Source of the DNA: Helicoverpa zea
Lineage: Eukaryota > Arthropoda > Insecta > Lepidoptera > Noctuidae
Assembly: GCF_022581195.2 (NCBI RefSeq)
Contig: NC_061471.1
Span: 8,060,001 to 8,124,000 of the forward strand
Length of the DNA: 64,000 nt
Direction of reading: 5' to 3'
In this document: positions 10,012-22,567 of the stretch, piece after piece
How positions within the stretch are numbered: position 1 is the first letter of the stretch
Layout of the letters: every line of letters begins with the position of its first letter
Translations under genes and position numbers: made by a program
The notes under the pieces: model-generated
Told to the model about the DNA's origin: nothing
What the model saw: the letters and a program-made list of their open reading frames with translations, nothing else
Databases searched by the model: none

Positions 10012-13000
10012 GGGTATTATTTTTAACCGAAATATATCCAAAATTAATTTATACCTACCCAGAATATTCGGAATCGAGTAGTCCTGACCAACTTGATTTC
10101 CAAATGTTGACACTGAGACCATACTTTAGTATCTGTAATTTTATCGATAAAATCCTTTAACGTCGACAAAAAACTATCGACGTACCCCATCCCTTTACCA
10201 GTGTGTTGGAAGACAGGCACTTATTAGTCGTCATTATCTACGTCGGTATCGCTGTGACATATGGCTAATATCGGACACGAGCGGTAGAACATGCGAGAGG
10301 GCCACGCTACTTCCAATATGAAAATATGCTTTAATTACTTATTTGTACTGCAGAACATGGATAGTCATACTGGTCATATCTTCGAATGGTTTGGCGCAGT
10401 GCTGTTAAAAAATGCAATCACTACCTTTTCGTTATCATGCTGTAGGTAGATAATATAATACAGTAGGTACCTACACTCTATTTGAGAAGGAACCTAACTA
10501 TAGTAAACAATCTTGGTGGGAGTTAAAGAGTTGCCTATAATACCATTAGGAGAACAACTCGAATTTTAGATTTTAGATTAGTCTCTTTCTGTATTTATCG
10601 AGCCTAAAAAGTCACTTTTTTCCACCAAAAATATAATCCTACTGTGTTATGTAGATAGAGGACGAAGTTTTTCATGCTTGATACAAGACCTGATGACTAA
10701 ATCATCATCTGCCTAGCCTTTTCGGTGTATGATTCGGTCGGCTTTCAGTCTATCCGGATGATGACAAAATACAAGAAAAATGTATGAAAAAAGTTGGGTG
10801 AAGAAAATACACATACCTAAAGACGTAATGGGCAATGGCAATCTTATATTGTAGTCCTATATTCAGGAACATACTCCAATGTTTAAATGTATGTATTTAC
10901 AGGCTTCTCCCATAAAGAAATATATTCCTAGAAAGGTATTCACGTTACAAAGGTTCCGCTTTATATTTATCCTGTAGACATGCTATTTATATGCCTACCT
11001 TCATGGTACTAAGGAAAAGGTTTTATATAAATGATAAATAAGTGATGTTTCGTTAGTATTCTAAAACCACAGAAAGTCATACCTTACAAACTTTTTTTAT
11101 TTTCTTGGCTTGGTTACGTAACTTTTGAGATAAAAGTTACGTGTATCATTTTCCTCCTCATTTCAAAGTAATAGATTTTATTAATCCAAAATGTAGCTAT
11201 AATTTTTCTTCTACTACAGAACTAAGTAAATATTCTCCTTTAAAATGACCAAATCTAAAATCGTTATATCCTAATCCAAAACAATGTTACGTTCGATTCA
11301 GAACATTTGATAATGGATTTTAAAATTCGAATCGTCATCATTAAAATAGCTGGCACATTGCAATAATACAACTCATTTCAAATAAAAAAAAAACATAAAC
11401 CAGCTTTATCTCCGTAATCGATAACTAAACCATAAACTAAGATTCCAAATTCCATTTATAACATTTGAATATCGAACAGTATTGTAATTTGAAACACATG
11501 AAAATGGGTTACGCCTGTCCAGTGTTGCCAGTTACATTAATAGATTGCGAAACACGACATGGTATGCCTCACACTCACACTTCTTATCGTTTTGTCCGTC
11601 TGTCCTGCACAGAAAAATGATAAAACATATCTGGTTACAATTTTATAATGAGCTGGTTAAATTATGGGCTGTAGCGATTTAGACTTCAAGATTTGGGGCT
11701 AGCTTCCGATTTTCAGAGCGAAAAAATACTGAAATATAGATTTAATAGTGTAGTTATGCGTGCTCGTTCTTATTCAATTTACAGGTTTGGAACTAGCCGA
11801 GATTCATGCAAAAATAATAATGGCATAGGCATATCATTACCCCCTAACATTGCTTCAAAGCGCTTCCAAAGCAGTCATTATACCAAGTTACTCATCCCAA
11901 GACATATCTTTCGCTTTTTTCTCACGCAGAGTTAGAATTTTTGTACCTACGAAGAATATGCAATGTTCCTCATCGTTCCCGCTGTCGCTATTCGCTCATG
12001 CTTCAACCCGTCACGTGGCCGACACTGGACAGTAACTGAGTACCACATCTGGTCGTGGTTTCTTATCAAACAGAAACACCAGTTATTGTGTTTTGAAGGA
12101 AAACATTGGATATTATCGCGTGCACCATTATACATACATCCGTACTTAAGTTTTTATACTGTCATTCGGGCTCTGATATTTTTTATTTTATGTTCCTTGT
12201 AGGCAGGCATTGTTTTTTTCAAGTTTCCTGCAGATAAAACTAGTTAGTTGCAGTCTCTTGGGACGTAATAAAGTCATAAGTCATAACTTGTTTATTTGTT
12301 TTGGAGTTCTAATGTCGTTATTAACATAAACAGGTCTTTTTTTTTGTGAAAAAGGCAACTTTCATGGCTGTTTACACAAGTCATTAACTCAAGAAGAGAG
12401 TTCGATTGACAGTTCATCTTCTCAAAACCACCGTCCTATGCAAACAACGTCTATTATCCCAGCATATGCTACACTGCAGTAAAATATGATGGCGCGAAGC
12501 ACAGAGCTCGTCTATCAATTACTTTAATAGAGACATCCTAGCACCGCGACGGGCCGTCACAACACAACCCATTACCTTATATAACCACTTGTACTTAGGG
12601 CACTACTTCCACTGTCATCGGAATTATAGCTTCCTCTCGTAGGGCTGATACTTAAAAAAAATTGTTATTCTATATGGAAAGGTATATGGGAACGATAGAA
12701 TAAAGTTGGGATCTTGAGAGAACAAGTCGGATTTTCTCTAGTTAAATCAAGGTTCCGTAGGTTATTGGCGCAAAAAAATGGACTCTCAAGGTGACTTATC
12801 AAGCCACTTATTTTTGGATTTTCGTTAAATTTAAGATTTTCCAGTAATTAGCATTTCAATAACTCTGTTCCCAAACGTTGCATGGAAAAAGTGGGACATT
12901 ATTAATTATTTTAAACAAATGAGCTCGTAAAACTATCAAAGTAACAATATTAGCCCAAAATGATCTCAGATGGCTTTACGTTACACTGTAAATCTTACTC

Positions 13001-13743
13001 TGATAAAAGGACTGAAAAAAATCAACTGTAGCTCAATCAATATTTTTCAGAAATATATTTTTGGTATTTTAATTAGCCCTTGTTTTTATTTAGTTTGTGG
13101 CCGAAATACATTATTTGAAACAAGGGTTATTAAATAATAAAAGATCAAGAGCTAGCCCTGGTCCATCCGTTGTGCATCACCCGCGCAGCTGAGATTGACT
13201 GGAGTTCCGCACCAAGCGGAGCGCGTGCAAGATTGTTTCCTCGTTAGCTCGACAATTGAACGGGGGTTCCGTTCCTTGTTCGCGGAACCCCAACTCGTTG
13301 CTACAATCTATGAGTACTGTAGTCACTTGTTTGGTAAGCTTTCAACTTTACTATTGAGTTAAGGTTTTTAACTATTCACAAAATGGGTCGAAAACATAAT
13401 ATTTAATTTTTTTTTGTAATACATAAAAGTACATAATACAATATAAATAATTAAAAACGTAATTGGATATTCAAAAAAATAAATATATAGGTATTCAGTA
13501 ATAATGAAGGATTTTTTAACGATTCCAAAAATAATATTTTAGCAGGTTGAAATGACGGGTTTTTTAACGATTCCAAAAATGGATCTTGAGCAATTATATT
13601 TAGACAGGACAGTGTGTCAATAAAATTATTATTTCATCCATTTTCCTTCAAGGAATTTCATAATCTGCGTGTATTGAACTTGGAATACCCTTCCTATTAC
13701 ATAAACATGGGTTACTAGTCCTTTTCCTTCGGTTTACTCGCTT
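10012..13743. other. AT-rich non-coding stretch with old repeat debris
   Basis: About 10699-10752 holds a degenerate minus-strand end of the SINE family seen whole at 17283-17669. A 21-bp direct repeat (TTTTTTAACGATTCCAAAAAT at 13512-13532 and 13560-13580) has a 48-bp period. A GC-richer patch at 13140-13320 is unexplained. TATCGATA occurs at 10142-10149. No gene was recognised. Confidence 0.5.
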
Positions 13744-13751
13744 TCCGTGGG
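13744..13751 (+). repeat. 8-bp target-site duplication of hAT element, left
   Basis: TCCGTGGG is repeated exactly at 14939-14946. Eight-base duplications are the hallmark of hAT superfamily insertion. Confidence 0.88.
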
Positions 13752-14938
13752 CAGGCCCGCCGTAAGCGGGCGTGCAGCGCGTGCACAGCACGCGGGCGGC
13801 ACGTCCTAGGGGGCGGCAAATCTAGCGAGTTATCACGTAATATTTAAAAAATACAATATCTTTTTACTAATGATTTGATTTCAATATTTCCGAACACAGC
13901 AATAGCGCTAAGAATATTACTTACACTGCCGGTTTCAGTTAGGAACATCTGTTGAAAGGACATTTTCAAAATTAAAGATTCTTAAAAACGATTTAAGATC
14001 AACCAGTGGCGTAGCGTGGGGAAAATGCTATTTAGGGGGCGGCAAAATTAAACCAATAAAATTTCAGAAAAAGCCGCCCTAGCTTTGGTCGTCTCCTATC
14101 AATTTTGACTGTTTCACCCTTTGCATCCCCAAAAAAATTCGCGCTCGCTGCGCTCGCGGCTCCATGTCAGATGTCGCATTTTGTCTTTGTTTAATTGTTG
14201 AGGCATTCAATTCCGAAAAAACATTTTTCGCGCACGTCCGTTATGGCTTTTTATGATAATATGTTTACTTCATGAAAACTCTAAGGAAAAAATCGCGCTC
14301 GCTTCGCTCGCGGCTTTTGCACTTCACTTCTGTGCATATCTTACTTTTTGACTTTGCTTTGTTAATTTACAGTGGTTTTTATTTGTTTTGTGTCCTTAGA
14401 CTAAAAAATTTTCGAGCTCGCTCCGCTCGCGCTTCCTTACATATGACATGTGCCTAATAAGTTTTCAACGGGAAACCCACCAAATAACATATTTTACTGA
14501 CTTTAAACATTGTTATAGATATTTAAGTGCGTTAGTTTAAGTTAATCACAATCTTTCAATACATAGGGGTAATACACTTGGGTAATGATTGCACTGCATT
14601 GATGCCCTAAGCAATTGCTTAGTTTGCTTATGGGCTAACCCAGGACTGCTTAGGTTACTCTGAACATTTCAAGTAAATAAAAAGTTATGTGTAATGTATG
14701 TTATGTATTGCAATAGTTATTTATCCAAAAGTAGGTGGGTTTTCTGCAATCAGAGCGGTGCATGTACATATTTTTTTCTGTTGGACAAGTAAGACGGATA
14801 TGAATTGGCGGGGGGGGGGTCCGGACCCCCTGGATCCGCTCCCCCCCCACTTATATATTTTTTGTCAAAACGTATGTAGTCGTAGGGCGGCATAATCAGT
14901 TTTGCACGCGGGCGAACAAACAGCTAGCGGCGGGCCTG
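13752..14938 (+). mobile_element. hAT-superfamily DNA transposon, decayed (1187 bp)
   Basis: The ends CAGGCCCGCCG and CGGCGGGCCTG form an 11-bp terminal inverted repeat bounded by an exact 8-bp target duplication (TCCGTGGG). A transposase C-terminal fragment lies at 13887-14004. The interior also has three copies of a GC-rich palindromic motif (CGCTCGCTnCGCTCGCG type) at 14141-14160, 14294-14314 and 14413-14432. A long G/C-rich imperfect palindrome lies near 14808-14852. CAGTGGCGTAGCGTGGG at 14004 looks like the terminus of a second hAT family, so the interior may be composite. It cannot make a functional transposase. Confidence 0.9.
13887..14004 (+). pseudogene. hAT transposase C-terminal dimerisation (hATC) fragment
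   Basis: One frame reads FPNTAIALRILLTLPVSV. The text then continues in another frame, from 13951, as SVERTFSKLKILKNDLRSTS. Together these follow the conserved hATC dimerisation block (IALRILLTLPVSVA..ERSFSKLKLIK..LRSTM) of TTF/ZMYM-like hAT transposases. One frameshift separates the parts, and no catalytic region is left upstream, so this is a dead remnant of the host transposon. Confidence 0.85.
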
Positions 14939-14946
14939 TCCGTGGG
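14939..14946 (+). repeat. 8-bp target-site duplication of hAT element, right
   Basis: Exact repeat of 13744-13751. Confidence 0.88.
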
Positions 14947-17282
14947 AACTACTGCCCGTACAGGGATGAAATGAATGTTGAAAAGACTGTAGCTTTTCAA
15001 CAGCGAAAGAATTTTTCAAAATGGCTCAATAGCTTCGGTGCCTTTAGTCATCTTTATATATTAGTATAGAAAGACTCGTAACATGGTAACATACTTGTAA
15101 TATGAAACTATCACGTGATAAAAACTGCACACAACGTGACTTACCTACCTCAAAGGTTGGTAGTTAAACAATTTTATACATACGTATTGTTATGTATTAC
15201 ACTTTTAAGGAAACTGGGGAATATCTAACGATATTTGGTAAAACCCTGAGTTGAATTTAAGGAAGATATCATTCTATTGTGGAGTTCGTGAAGTCTATCT
15301 TTGAGTGAATTATTTCAGAACTTGTATTTGTTTTTGTTTTAATATCTCGTTCTTATGAGAGAATAATAATGTGCCAGTGCTTAAATTATATAGGTACTTT
15401 GTGGTTATTTTTTGAGAGTTATATCTCATTACAGCTGTTGTAAGATAGTTATTTCTCAACAAGTTGTATATACAATTAGGTATTGCATTACATATAATCT
15501 TGGAAATTGAAATACTTAAGACGTAGAGATTTCTTTAGAAATAAGCATTACAGTTGTAAATTATTTCTTTCCTATCGTCTATCTTTATAAGGTGTGTGTA
15601 CCTACATATTTAAAAAAAAATAATTGATAAAAAAATAAAACGGTTAAGAAAATAGGTAAATCCCAATAGGAAATCGACCAAAGATATGAACAGAATTCAT
15701 ACCTAAGTTATTATTTATCTGTATGTTTACTCGAGTGCTCATACGCCCCCTTTAAACAAATTGTATTAAACTTAATCATGTGTAATCGTGCTAAAACCAA
15801 CCACATCCTGCGGGCTCACCCACGCAGCTTCAAATACCTTCTGAAGTTATATCAAGGTCATACAGTATTTAATCTTTGTTAAAAAAAGAGATAATTTGTC
15901 GTGTTTTATCAAGTTTTCTTGTTCATTACAATTTATAGCTTTTTTTTACCTAGGTCCTTGACGAGGAATAAAATGACCAAATAATCTTTATCACTTTTCA
16001 GTTTATTTTTTTAAGTATTTCTGTTTTTTTTTTTTTTGGGTGATTGGAAATCATGTTATGAGATGGATTTCGAGGGTAGTAATAAGTAGTACAAAACATT
16101 TCTTGGTGAAGGTGGGAAAGCATGAATCTAGACACAATGCATATTTAAATATACCTACTCATTTTTTTAATAAGATAAAACACACATGTTTTCCTGTATC
16201 ACAAACATACAGCTGTATATTACCGAACTTCCCTCTCTAATTCCCGCATCAAAGCAAGGTATGCCCTAATTCCCGAATAATATGTAAATGCAAAAACTTT
16301 TGAACCAAAGGCCGGGGCCGAAGTGCATTAAGTGTACAAATAAAGCGGCTGCACTGCACTCGATTGCACCACGGCTCACTAAACACACATACTCTTGCGG
16401 TATTACCGAAGTTGCTTCTAACGACATCTTGAGGCCAAAAAGACTTCTGGCGCCCTTCCAAAGTATACTTGGTTTGAACAGAGATATCTGAGCGACACAC
16501 GGTCTTCTAGAACGGTGAGCGGATGTTTTTGACAAGCGTTTTTGGAGTTCAAGGAAATGTGCATGACATGTATGTTTCTGATAACCATTCACGGATGAAT
16601 TGAAAACAGGTAGCGTTTAATTAGTTAACTCGTTTATTATGCTTTTTAAGTAGGTACTTGTTTTTGTATTTATTTTCCTAATATAATATATATTTTGGGA
16701 TAAGTTACGGTATTAAAGCATAAACAGGAATGCTACTCAAATTGAATTCAAAACCGTCTTGCATATTCAATATAGAACTACACAAATGAACTTAGAACTG
16801 TTCTCTGTGACTAACTTAGCATTCTATCTTGTCCACTTCACTATCAGTTGCCACACAAAGACGTGAAGTTTCAGAATTTCCAACATGTCAGACATTCTAA
16901 CGGTCCGTGTAACAAACTTAGACTCGGGTTACGAATGACCCGGCAAGTCGCTTGTGTACGCAACAGTACAAGTTTCCACCATTAATGGCGATTGTTGTTA
17001 AGTGTAATATGCGTAATAACCGCTGTGCGCGACTGCCCTGCAGCGGGAATTATTTGAGGATTTTCTAAAATGCTTGCAGACTTAGACTTTGATACTGTGC
17101 TTAGATGTTACAACTGCTGTTTGGGAATAAATTGTAGAAATCTGTACGGAGACTTTGTCCGTTTAATTTGTAGTTTTTATTGCAAATTTTGTCCGTACGT
17201 TACCTCAGTTAAGCTATGTTAGTTGAGAACTGTAAGAAGTTATCTGAGTCTTGTAGTTACTATTCGAAAATATAAAATAAAT
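14947..17282. other. AT-rich non-coding stretch
   Basis: No gene or recognisable element. The overlapping frames on both strands at 16249-16592 show no known domain and are probably chance open frames in a slightly GC-richer patch. Confidence 0.5.
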
Positions 17283-17669
17283 ATCATCATCCTCCGAGCC
17301 TTTTTCCCAATCATGTTGGGGTCGGCTTCCAGTCTAACCGGATTCAGCTGAGTACCAGTGCTTTACAAGAAGCGACTGCCTATCTGACCTCCTCAACCCA
17401 GTTACCCGGGCAACCCGATACCCCTTGGTTAGACTGGTGTCAGACTTACTGGTTTCTGACTACCCGTAACGACTGCCAAGGATGTTCAATGACAGCCGGG
17501 ACCTACAGTTTAACGTGCCATCCGAAACACAGCCAATGGTGTCTAAGATATACTTAGAAAGTACATACAGACTTAGAAAAGTTGCATTGGTACTTGCCTG
17601 ACCTGGGATCGAACCCGCGCCCTCATACTTGAGAGATTGGTCCTTTACCCACTAGGCCACCACGACTTT
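17283..17669 (-). mobile_element. tRNA-headed SINE, near full length
   Basis: Read on the minus strand it begins with a tRNA-like head (about 17669-17600) containing an A-box-like GTGGCCTAGTGGGTAAAGG and a B box GGTTCGATCCC, the internal promoter for RNA polymerase III. The body ends with TTGGGAAAAAGGCTCGGAGG and GATGATG. This is a SINE family I recognise from Lepidoptera. Partial copies occur at 30733-31011 (plus), 26041-26095 (plus), 39478-39640 (minus, old) and 10699-10752 (minus, old). Confidence 0.88.
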
Positions 17670-20600
17670 TTCCACGATATTCTGAAATTATTCTCTAATC
17701 AGCTCAAAATACTGTAAAATAGCATTCTATTTTAAGACCGGCAAAAGGAAATCAACACTTCAATAACATAATCATCCTGAAACTAAAAAATAAAATACAA
17801 ACGCCGAAAAACCAAAGAATACTAATTGCTATAAACGTTTAAATGGCTACAATTAGACATAATATGTACAAATTGAGCACATCTTGTACAAGTGTACACA
17901 TTGGGACACCTATTCTATTTTAGCGACGGAAACGGACGGTGCAAATGAGGATATCTACTAACCTGGTACAATTAAATGGTTTAAGGCCATTTGAGTCTTT
18001 TCACGTGCACTCATAAACTGCTGTATTATTATGAAATAAGTAGTGTTCTACATGTATATTTTTTTGTCCATGAGAAGTTATAACTTCGTAGAAGCAATAT
18101 GTTTCATCGAATAAAACTAAATAATTGAATCACTAGGTATGTTCATAGATAACGTAGTAATAAATTCAAAAAATATTGCGCCAATATACTTATATAGATC
18201 GGAAAGTACTAGATGAATCATTTACTGCGCCTAATTTTGAACCGCCGGGCCAGTGACATTCTATTTATATCGCTTAGAATAGTGATAAGACTAATTGAAA
18301 TCTGTATTATTATTCCTAACTACGCATATTTTAAAGTGGAGTATTCTAAAAGCTTGGAACACTGAGGCTCATTTTCACCGACAACTTAAACGCCCGTTTC
18401 TTAAAACGGTTGTTTACTATGAATTGTCACGTTTAATTTTCAAAGTAAGCAGTCAATTTATCAATTTCAATATATTTTCTCATTATTGAAAACATGATTT
18501 TTTTGTAAACAGTTGCTTTAAACATACAGACTGGTGTCTGAAGTAGGTTAGTCCTGTATTCAAAATTGATGAAATTATGACAAAATTATATAGGAATTAA
18601 ACTGAAATTACATAACAAAAAAAACTTAAATAAAAAACACTCCTTTTAAGAAAACTGACGTAGTATTGTCGGTTACTTTGGGCCTTAATCTGTTACCAAA
18701 TATGCGAATACTATAATATAATATTAATTGCCTTTATCACGCATTGATAATGTTAATTGTCACAAGTATTTCATTGCTTGAGTAATTTTTATCAAGTGTC
18801 ATAGCATAGTGACGTAATATATAGTGATTAATTGTAAAACCAACTAAACGTTACGTCATCAATATATTGTGGGTGTATAGTGATAAGCTTTTTTATCACG
18901 TACTCTTCCTGTGACACGGATGAGAATTAACTTATTAAACGGGTTTTTTAATTGATGGAGGTGATATTTATTATGTTTATGAACTTATTCGATGTGATGT
19001 ATTCTAATATTTACTTGCTACAATTCAAATTAATCGATAGAGTGGAAAAGAACTGATCTATGGGTACCATCTCCAACCTTACAGTCTTCTCCAATGCCCG
19101 GTTTCAATAAACCAGAAACCTTTTGTTCCACTGACGGATGGTACTTCATAACCGAGCAATATTTCGACACAATCTTTACATTAACTATCCAACCTATATT
19201 TAGATGGAAAATAATATTAGTCACAGCTCATCTCTTATTAAAACAGGCCACGCAATCCTTAAAGAAACGGCGCCACAGACTAATCATAAACAGTGAGTCA
19301 ACCTAATTGTCTAAATGACGTTGCGTCAAAACCAAGACGATGTAGGATGTGGCAAAGGTTAAATCTATATCGTCACATCCTCCAAGCTTCCTGTTTAAAT
19401 ACTGCGTGTTAATTGTCTGTGGTCGTACGCATGTGGTGTTGTTTGTAGACTGTAGACTGTAGGCCACAGAGTAGACAGTGTTGTAATTGCCGTGCGCTGA
19501 TCTTGTTACTGCTTGTTGGTTCGAAAGCAGAGTAAATAAAGCTGGCCCGTTTTTTTTGTGGGAAATTAATCGGTTGGGGTGATTGTAGGTGTATTTTTTG
19601 GTGGATTATTTTGATTGTTTTTTTGGTTTTAAGCTATTGTAATTTTGCTAAAGATATTATTATTTCTCACCAGTTTTTAAACAACACTAATCTCTTTCAA
19701 AAGCTTAAGCTATTTTTATTTTTCCCCAGTTTTATATCATACAAATCACCTTCTAAGAGCGTGTCAAAACTAAATTATCTAACTGTTGTTTTATTTAAAT
19801 TTTTAGTCTGTGTGTTTTTTGTAGTCTATATGTGTAAACACATCCGCAAAACTAACTCGCGTGAATTGAGCGCGTTTCAATTTGTAAAAAGGATATATCC
19901 TTAATGAGCTATTAAGCGCAAGATTATACGGACGGTGCGACTTTGCGTACAATGATACATTGTCCAAGTGCTGAGTAGGATATGCATGTCCGTTACTGCT
20001 AATAATGTTGCAATTATAGATAAAGTAGTTGTATTTCGCTTATGTTGCAATGATAGTTATGATAGGTAAGAAGCCCTTATCTCAGTTGAAGTCAATTTTG
20101 GGAGTTTTGTAAGATAAAAGCACTGTTTTCATGGTACAGTTAATTTTTTATTAGCCTATGCTGTTCCATAGATGGACAGAGGTTTCCTGGTCTCCCCCGT
20201 ATTTTTCTATCTTTCCCTGTCAGTTTGATATAGGTTAAAAATAAATGCTTATAATTGGAATCGCGTATAAATTGTGAAAATTCAATAATAGTAATAGTGA
20301 AAAGTGAAATAAAGGGCTTATATTATCATAATATTAACTGTGACGTCATCTGTTTATCAACATACTGGAAAGTAATAATTTATATTTGTGAATTCAAAAA
20401 AAGGCGAAACACAAATGCATCACTCACTGCAATAAAATCTAAAACAACACTAACTTAACAACAAGAATCTTAACTTAAAACTTAGTTCAAGACAATGATC
20501 GGCCCGTCTTAATCTTGAAGCTTATTGCAAGTTGTCTCGAGGGTAAACTTAACTGCATAAGTTACAAGTTCAAGTTAAGATAAGCTCAAGCAACAGTTTA

Positions 20601-20730
20601 GGGAAATGTCCCATTACAGGATAATAGTTTTGCTGTGCTTAGATTGCCTAGGATAGAACTTTATAAGACTTTTCTTTGTTTTCATTTTGATATGTTTAGG
20701 CTCAATACTGTTATATTACAGCTTTTTTAT
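17670..20730. other. AT-rich non-coding stretch
   Basis: No gene recognised. Open frames such as 19094-19306 and 19611-19904 carry no domain and have the AT-rich codon make-up expected of chance frames. Confidence 0.5.
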
Positions 20731-20786
20731 TTCGCCCCACTGCTGGGCACAGGCCTCCTCTCACACGGAGAAGGATTAAATAAGGC
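20731..20786 (-). mobile_element. Short lepidopteran non-LTR/SINE tail fragment
   Basis: The minus-strand reading contains GTGTGAGAGGAGGCCTGTGC then CCAGCAGTGGGGCGAAATAA. The same tail is present on the plus strand at 26503-26560 and 32541-32605. It is a fragment with no coding part. Confidence 0.75.
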
Positions 20787-21281
20787 TCAATACTATAATT
20801 ATATCTTATGAGTGCTATAGGTATATTTCTGATTTAAATATCATTTGGGTAGTTAACTAGCAGATAAGTTTAATTGGTGTGTGAAAGACGATATAAAATA
20901 ATAATAATTTATTTCAGTTAAAACCCATAGAAAAGTCACAGGGTATCAGTAAGATATGGCTGGAAAGAGTGTTAAATTGGATGGGAAGGTATGGAAAAAG
21001 AAAATATGCTGCGTTAAACTCAAAATATATGTTTTGACTTTCCCAGTCCTACACAATTAATCCTTAGTGTTCATGAAACGAGTACCTAAAAGCAAGGATT
21101 TCAAAACAGACAGACTTGTGCATACTTGCAATACAGACATTTGGCTCAAAACGCATGTAAAACAAAAGTTTGTGTTTATCAGTGATCAGCAGTACTTAGT
21201 AAGTGCGGAAGATAAGGGAGCCACGCGAATTCAGTCTGGATTGCAGTTCTCAAGTGCTTTTCACGTAATTTATTATTCTAT
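20787..21281. other. AT-rich non-coding stretch before the MITE pair
   Basis: Nothing recognised. The frame 21067-21333 runs into the first MITE and has no domain. Confidence 0.5.
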
Positions 21282-21512
21282 TATAGTTCGGCCATTCAGA
21301 GAATGCGTTCCTGACACGTCGCGATTGAACTGACGACGTAACTTTGCAATGGCGTTGCAGTTACGATAAAAATATTTTTGCTGGTTGTTTACCGTTTTAA
21401 CAATTGAGGAGCATTAAAACAACATTATTATATCAATAATCAATGAATGTTATTACGTCGTCAGTTCAATCGCGACGTGTCAGGAACGCATTCTCTGAAT
21501 GGCCGAACTATA
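21282..21512 (+). mobile_element. 231-bp MITE, copy 1
   Basis: It has perfect 60-bp terminal inverted repeats beginning TATAGTTCGGCCATTCAGAG. A non-coding centre of about 111 bp separates them. The ends sit in TATA, compatible with a TA target duplication as in Tc1/mariner-type MITEs, but the superfamily is not proven. It is identical by eye to copy 2 read in reverse. Confidence 0.9.
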
Positions 21513-21550
21513 ACGACTACTTCGTGATGAAATACGTAAATAGCTGGTTT
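21513..21550. other. 38-bp spacer between the inverted MITE copies
   Basis: Unique sequence (ACGACTACTTCG...GCTGGTTT) that would form the loop of the hairpin made by the two MITEs. Confidence 0.85.
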
Positions 21551-21781
21551 TATAGTTCGGCCATTCAGAGAATGCGTTCCTGACACGTCGCGATTGAACT
21601 GACGACGTAATAACATTCATTGATTATTGATATAATAATGTTGTTTTAATGCTCCTCAATTGTTAAAACGGTAAACAACCAGCAAAAATATTTTTATCGT
21701 AACTGCAACGCCATTGCAAAGTTACGTCGTCAGTTCAATCGCGACGTGTCAGGAACGCATTCTCTGAATGGCCGAACTATA
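21551..21781 (-). mobile_element. 231-bp MITE, copy 2 (inverted)
   Basis: Same length as copy 1 and, on reading, no mismatch to its reverse complement. The identity stops exactly at the MITE ends. Four copies of the 60-bp terminal repeat therefore lie within 500 bp, so both small cruciforms and one 231-bp-arm hairpin are possible. Confidence 0.9.
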
Positions 21782-22531
21782 GTTGAAAATGCATCGTAAA
21801 ATCAGGATAAGTTTTTCACGGTTGAAAAAGTAGTTTATTTTCGAAGGAACATATCAATGTTATCATCATTTGTCTTTAGAAATTGATGAAAAGTAAAGAA
21901 AAAGTTGCTATAGCAACATATTATGTAAACTTAAAACAATTGTGACAGATTGTCAAGCCATGTCTCATACAGCTTTGGAAATGGGTACTTATAGCACAAA
22001 CTAATATATTACCTATTAATCAATCTATTAGTTGTTGTTCATTGCATAGCTTGGAGCTACCTACATACTAACACACATATGTTCCTTCTGTCCATATCGT
22101 AACCTTTCCATATCAAAACCCAAGCTACCATAAACAAAAGAAGATCACTAAACTGCACTAGTTCACCAGCAATTATACTGGCATGTAAATTAAATGACCT
22201 CTTTACAAACATCATCCATAGAGATGCTCCTCAAGAAAGTGAGGTCAATTGACTCGGTTATACGAGGCGAGGCGGCGAGGCGCGAGGCAGACTCAAAGAG
22301 CGAAGAAATTCAGTTCATTACCGTCTTACAAGCTCCTTGCGTGTAGGGATGGGACGTGGTTGTGTGACTTTTTATTTTTTGTCGATAGAAATATTGAGAA
22401 GTGTGGTGGTGTGGAGTAAGACATTGGTTGAGATAGTTTATCTTGTAGTAGGAAATGTAAAAGCTATGTAAGTACCGAATGTGGTAGGGTGATAATGTGT
22501 TGATGGTTTGAAAAAATTGGTTCATATGTTT

Positions 22532-22567
22532 AGAATAGATGCTTATATGAGAATAGATGCTTATATG
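22532..22567 (+). repeat. 18-bp tandem duplication
   Basis: AGAATAGATGCTTATATG occurs twice in direct succession. Non-coding. Confidence 0.85.

Noticed and set aside
14808..14852. G-quadruplex switch
   Set aside because: The G and C runs form a simple inverted repeat inside a decayed transposon; no reason to claim a function.
17600..17669. tRNA gene
   Set aside because: It is the head of a dispersed SINE with other copies in the window.
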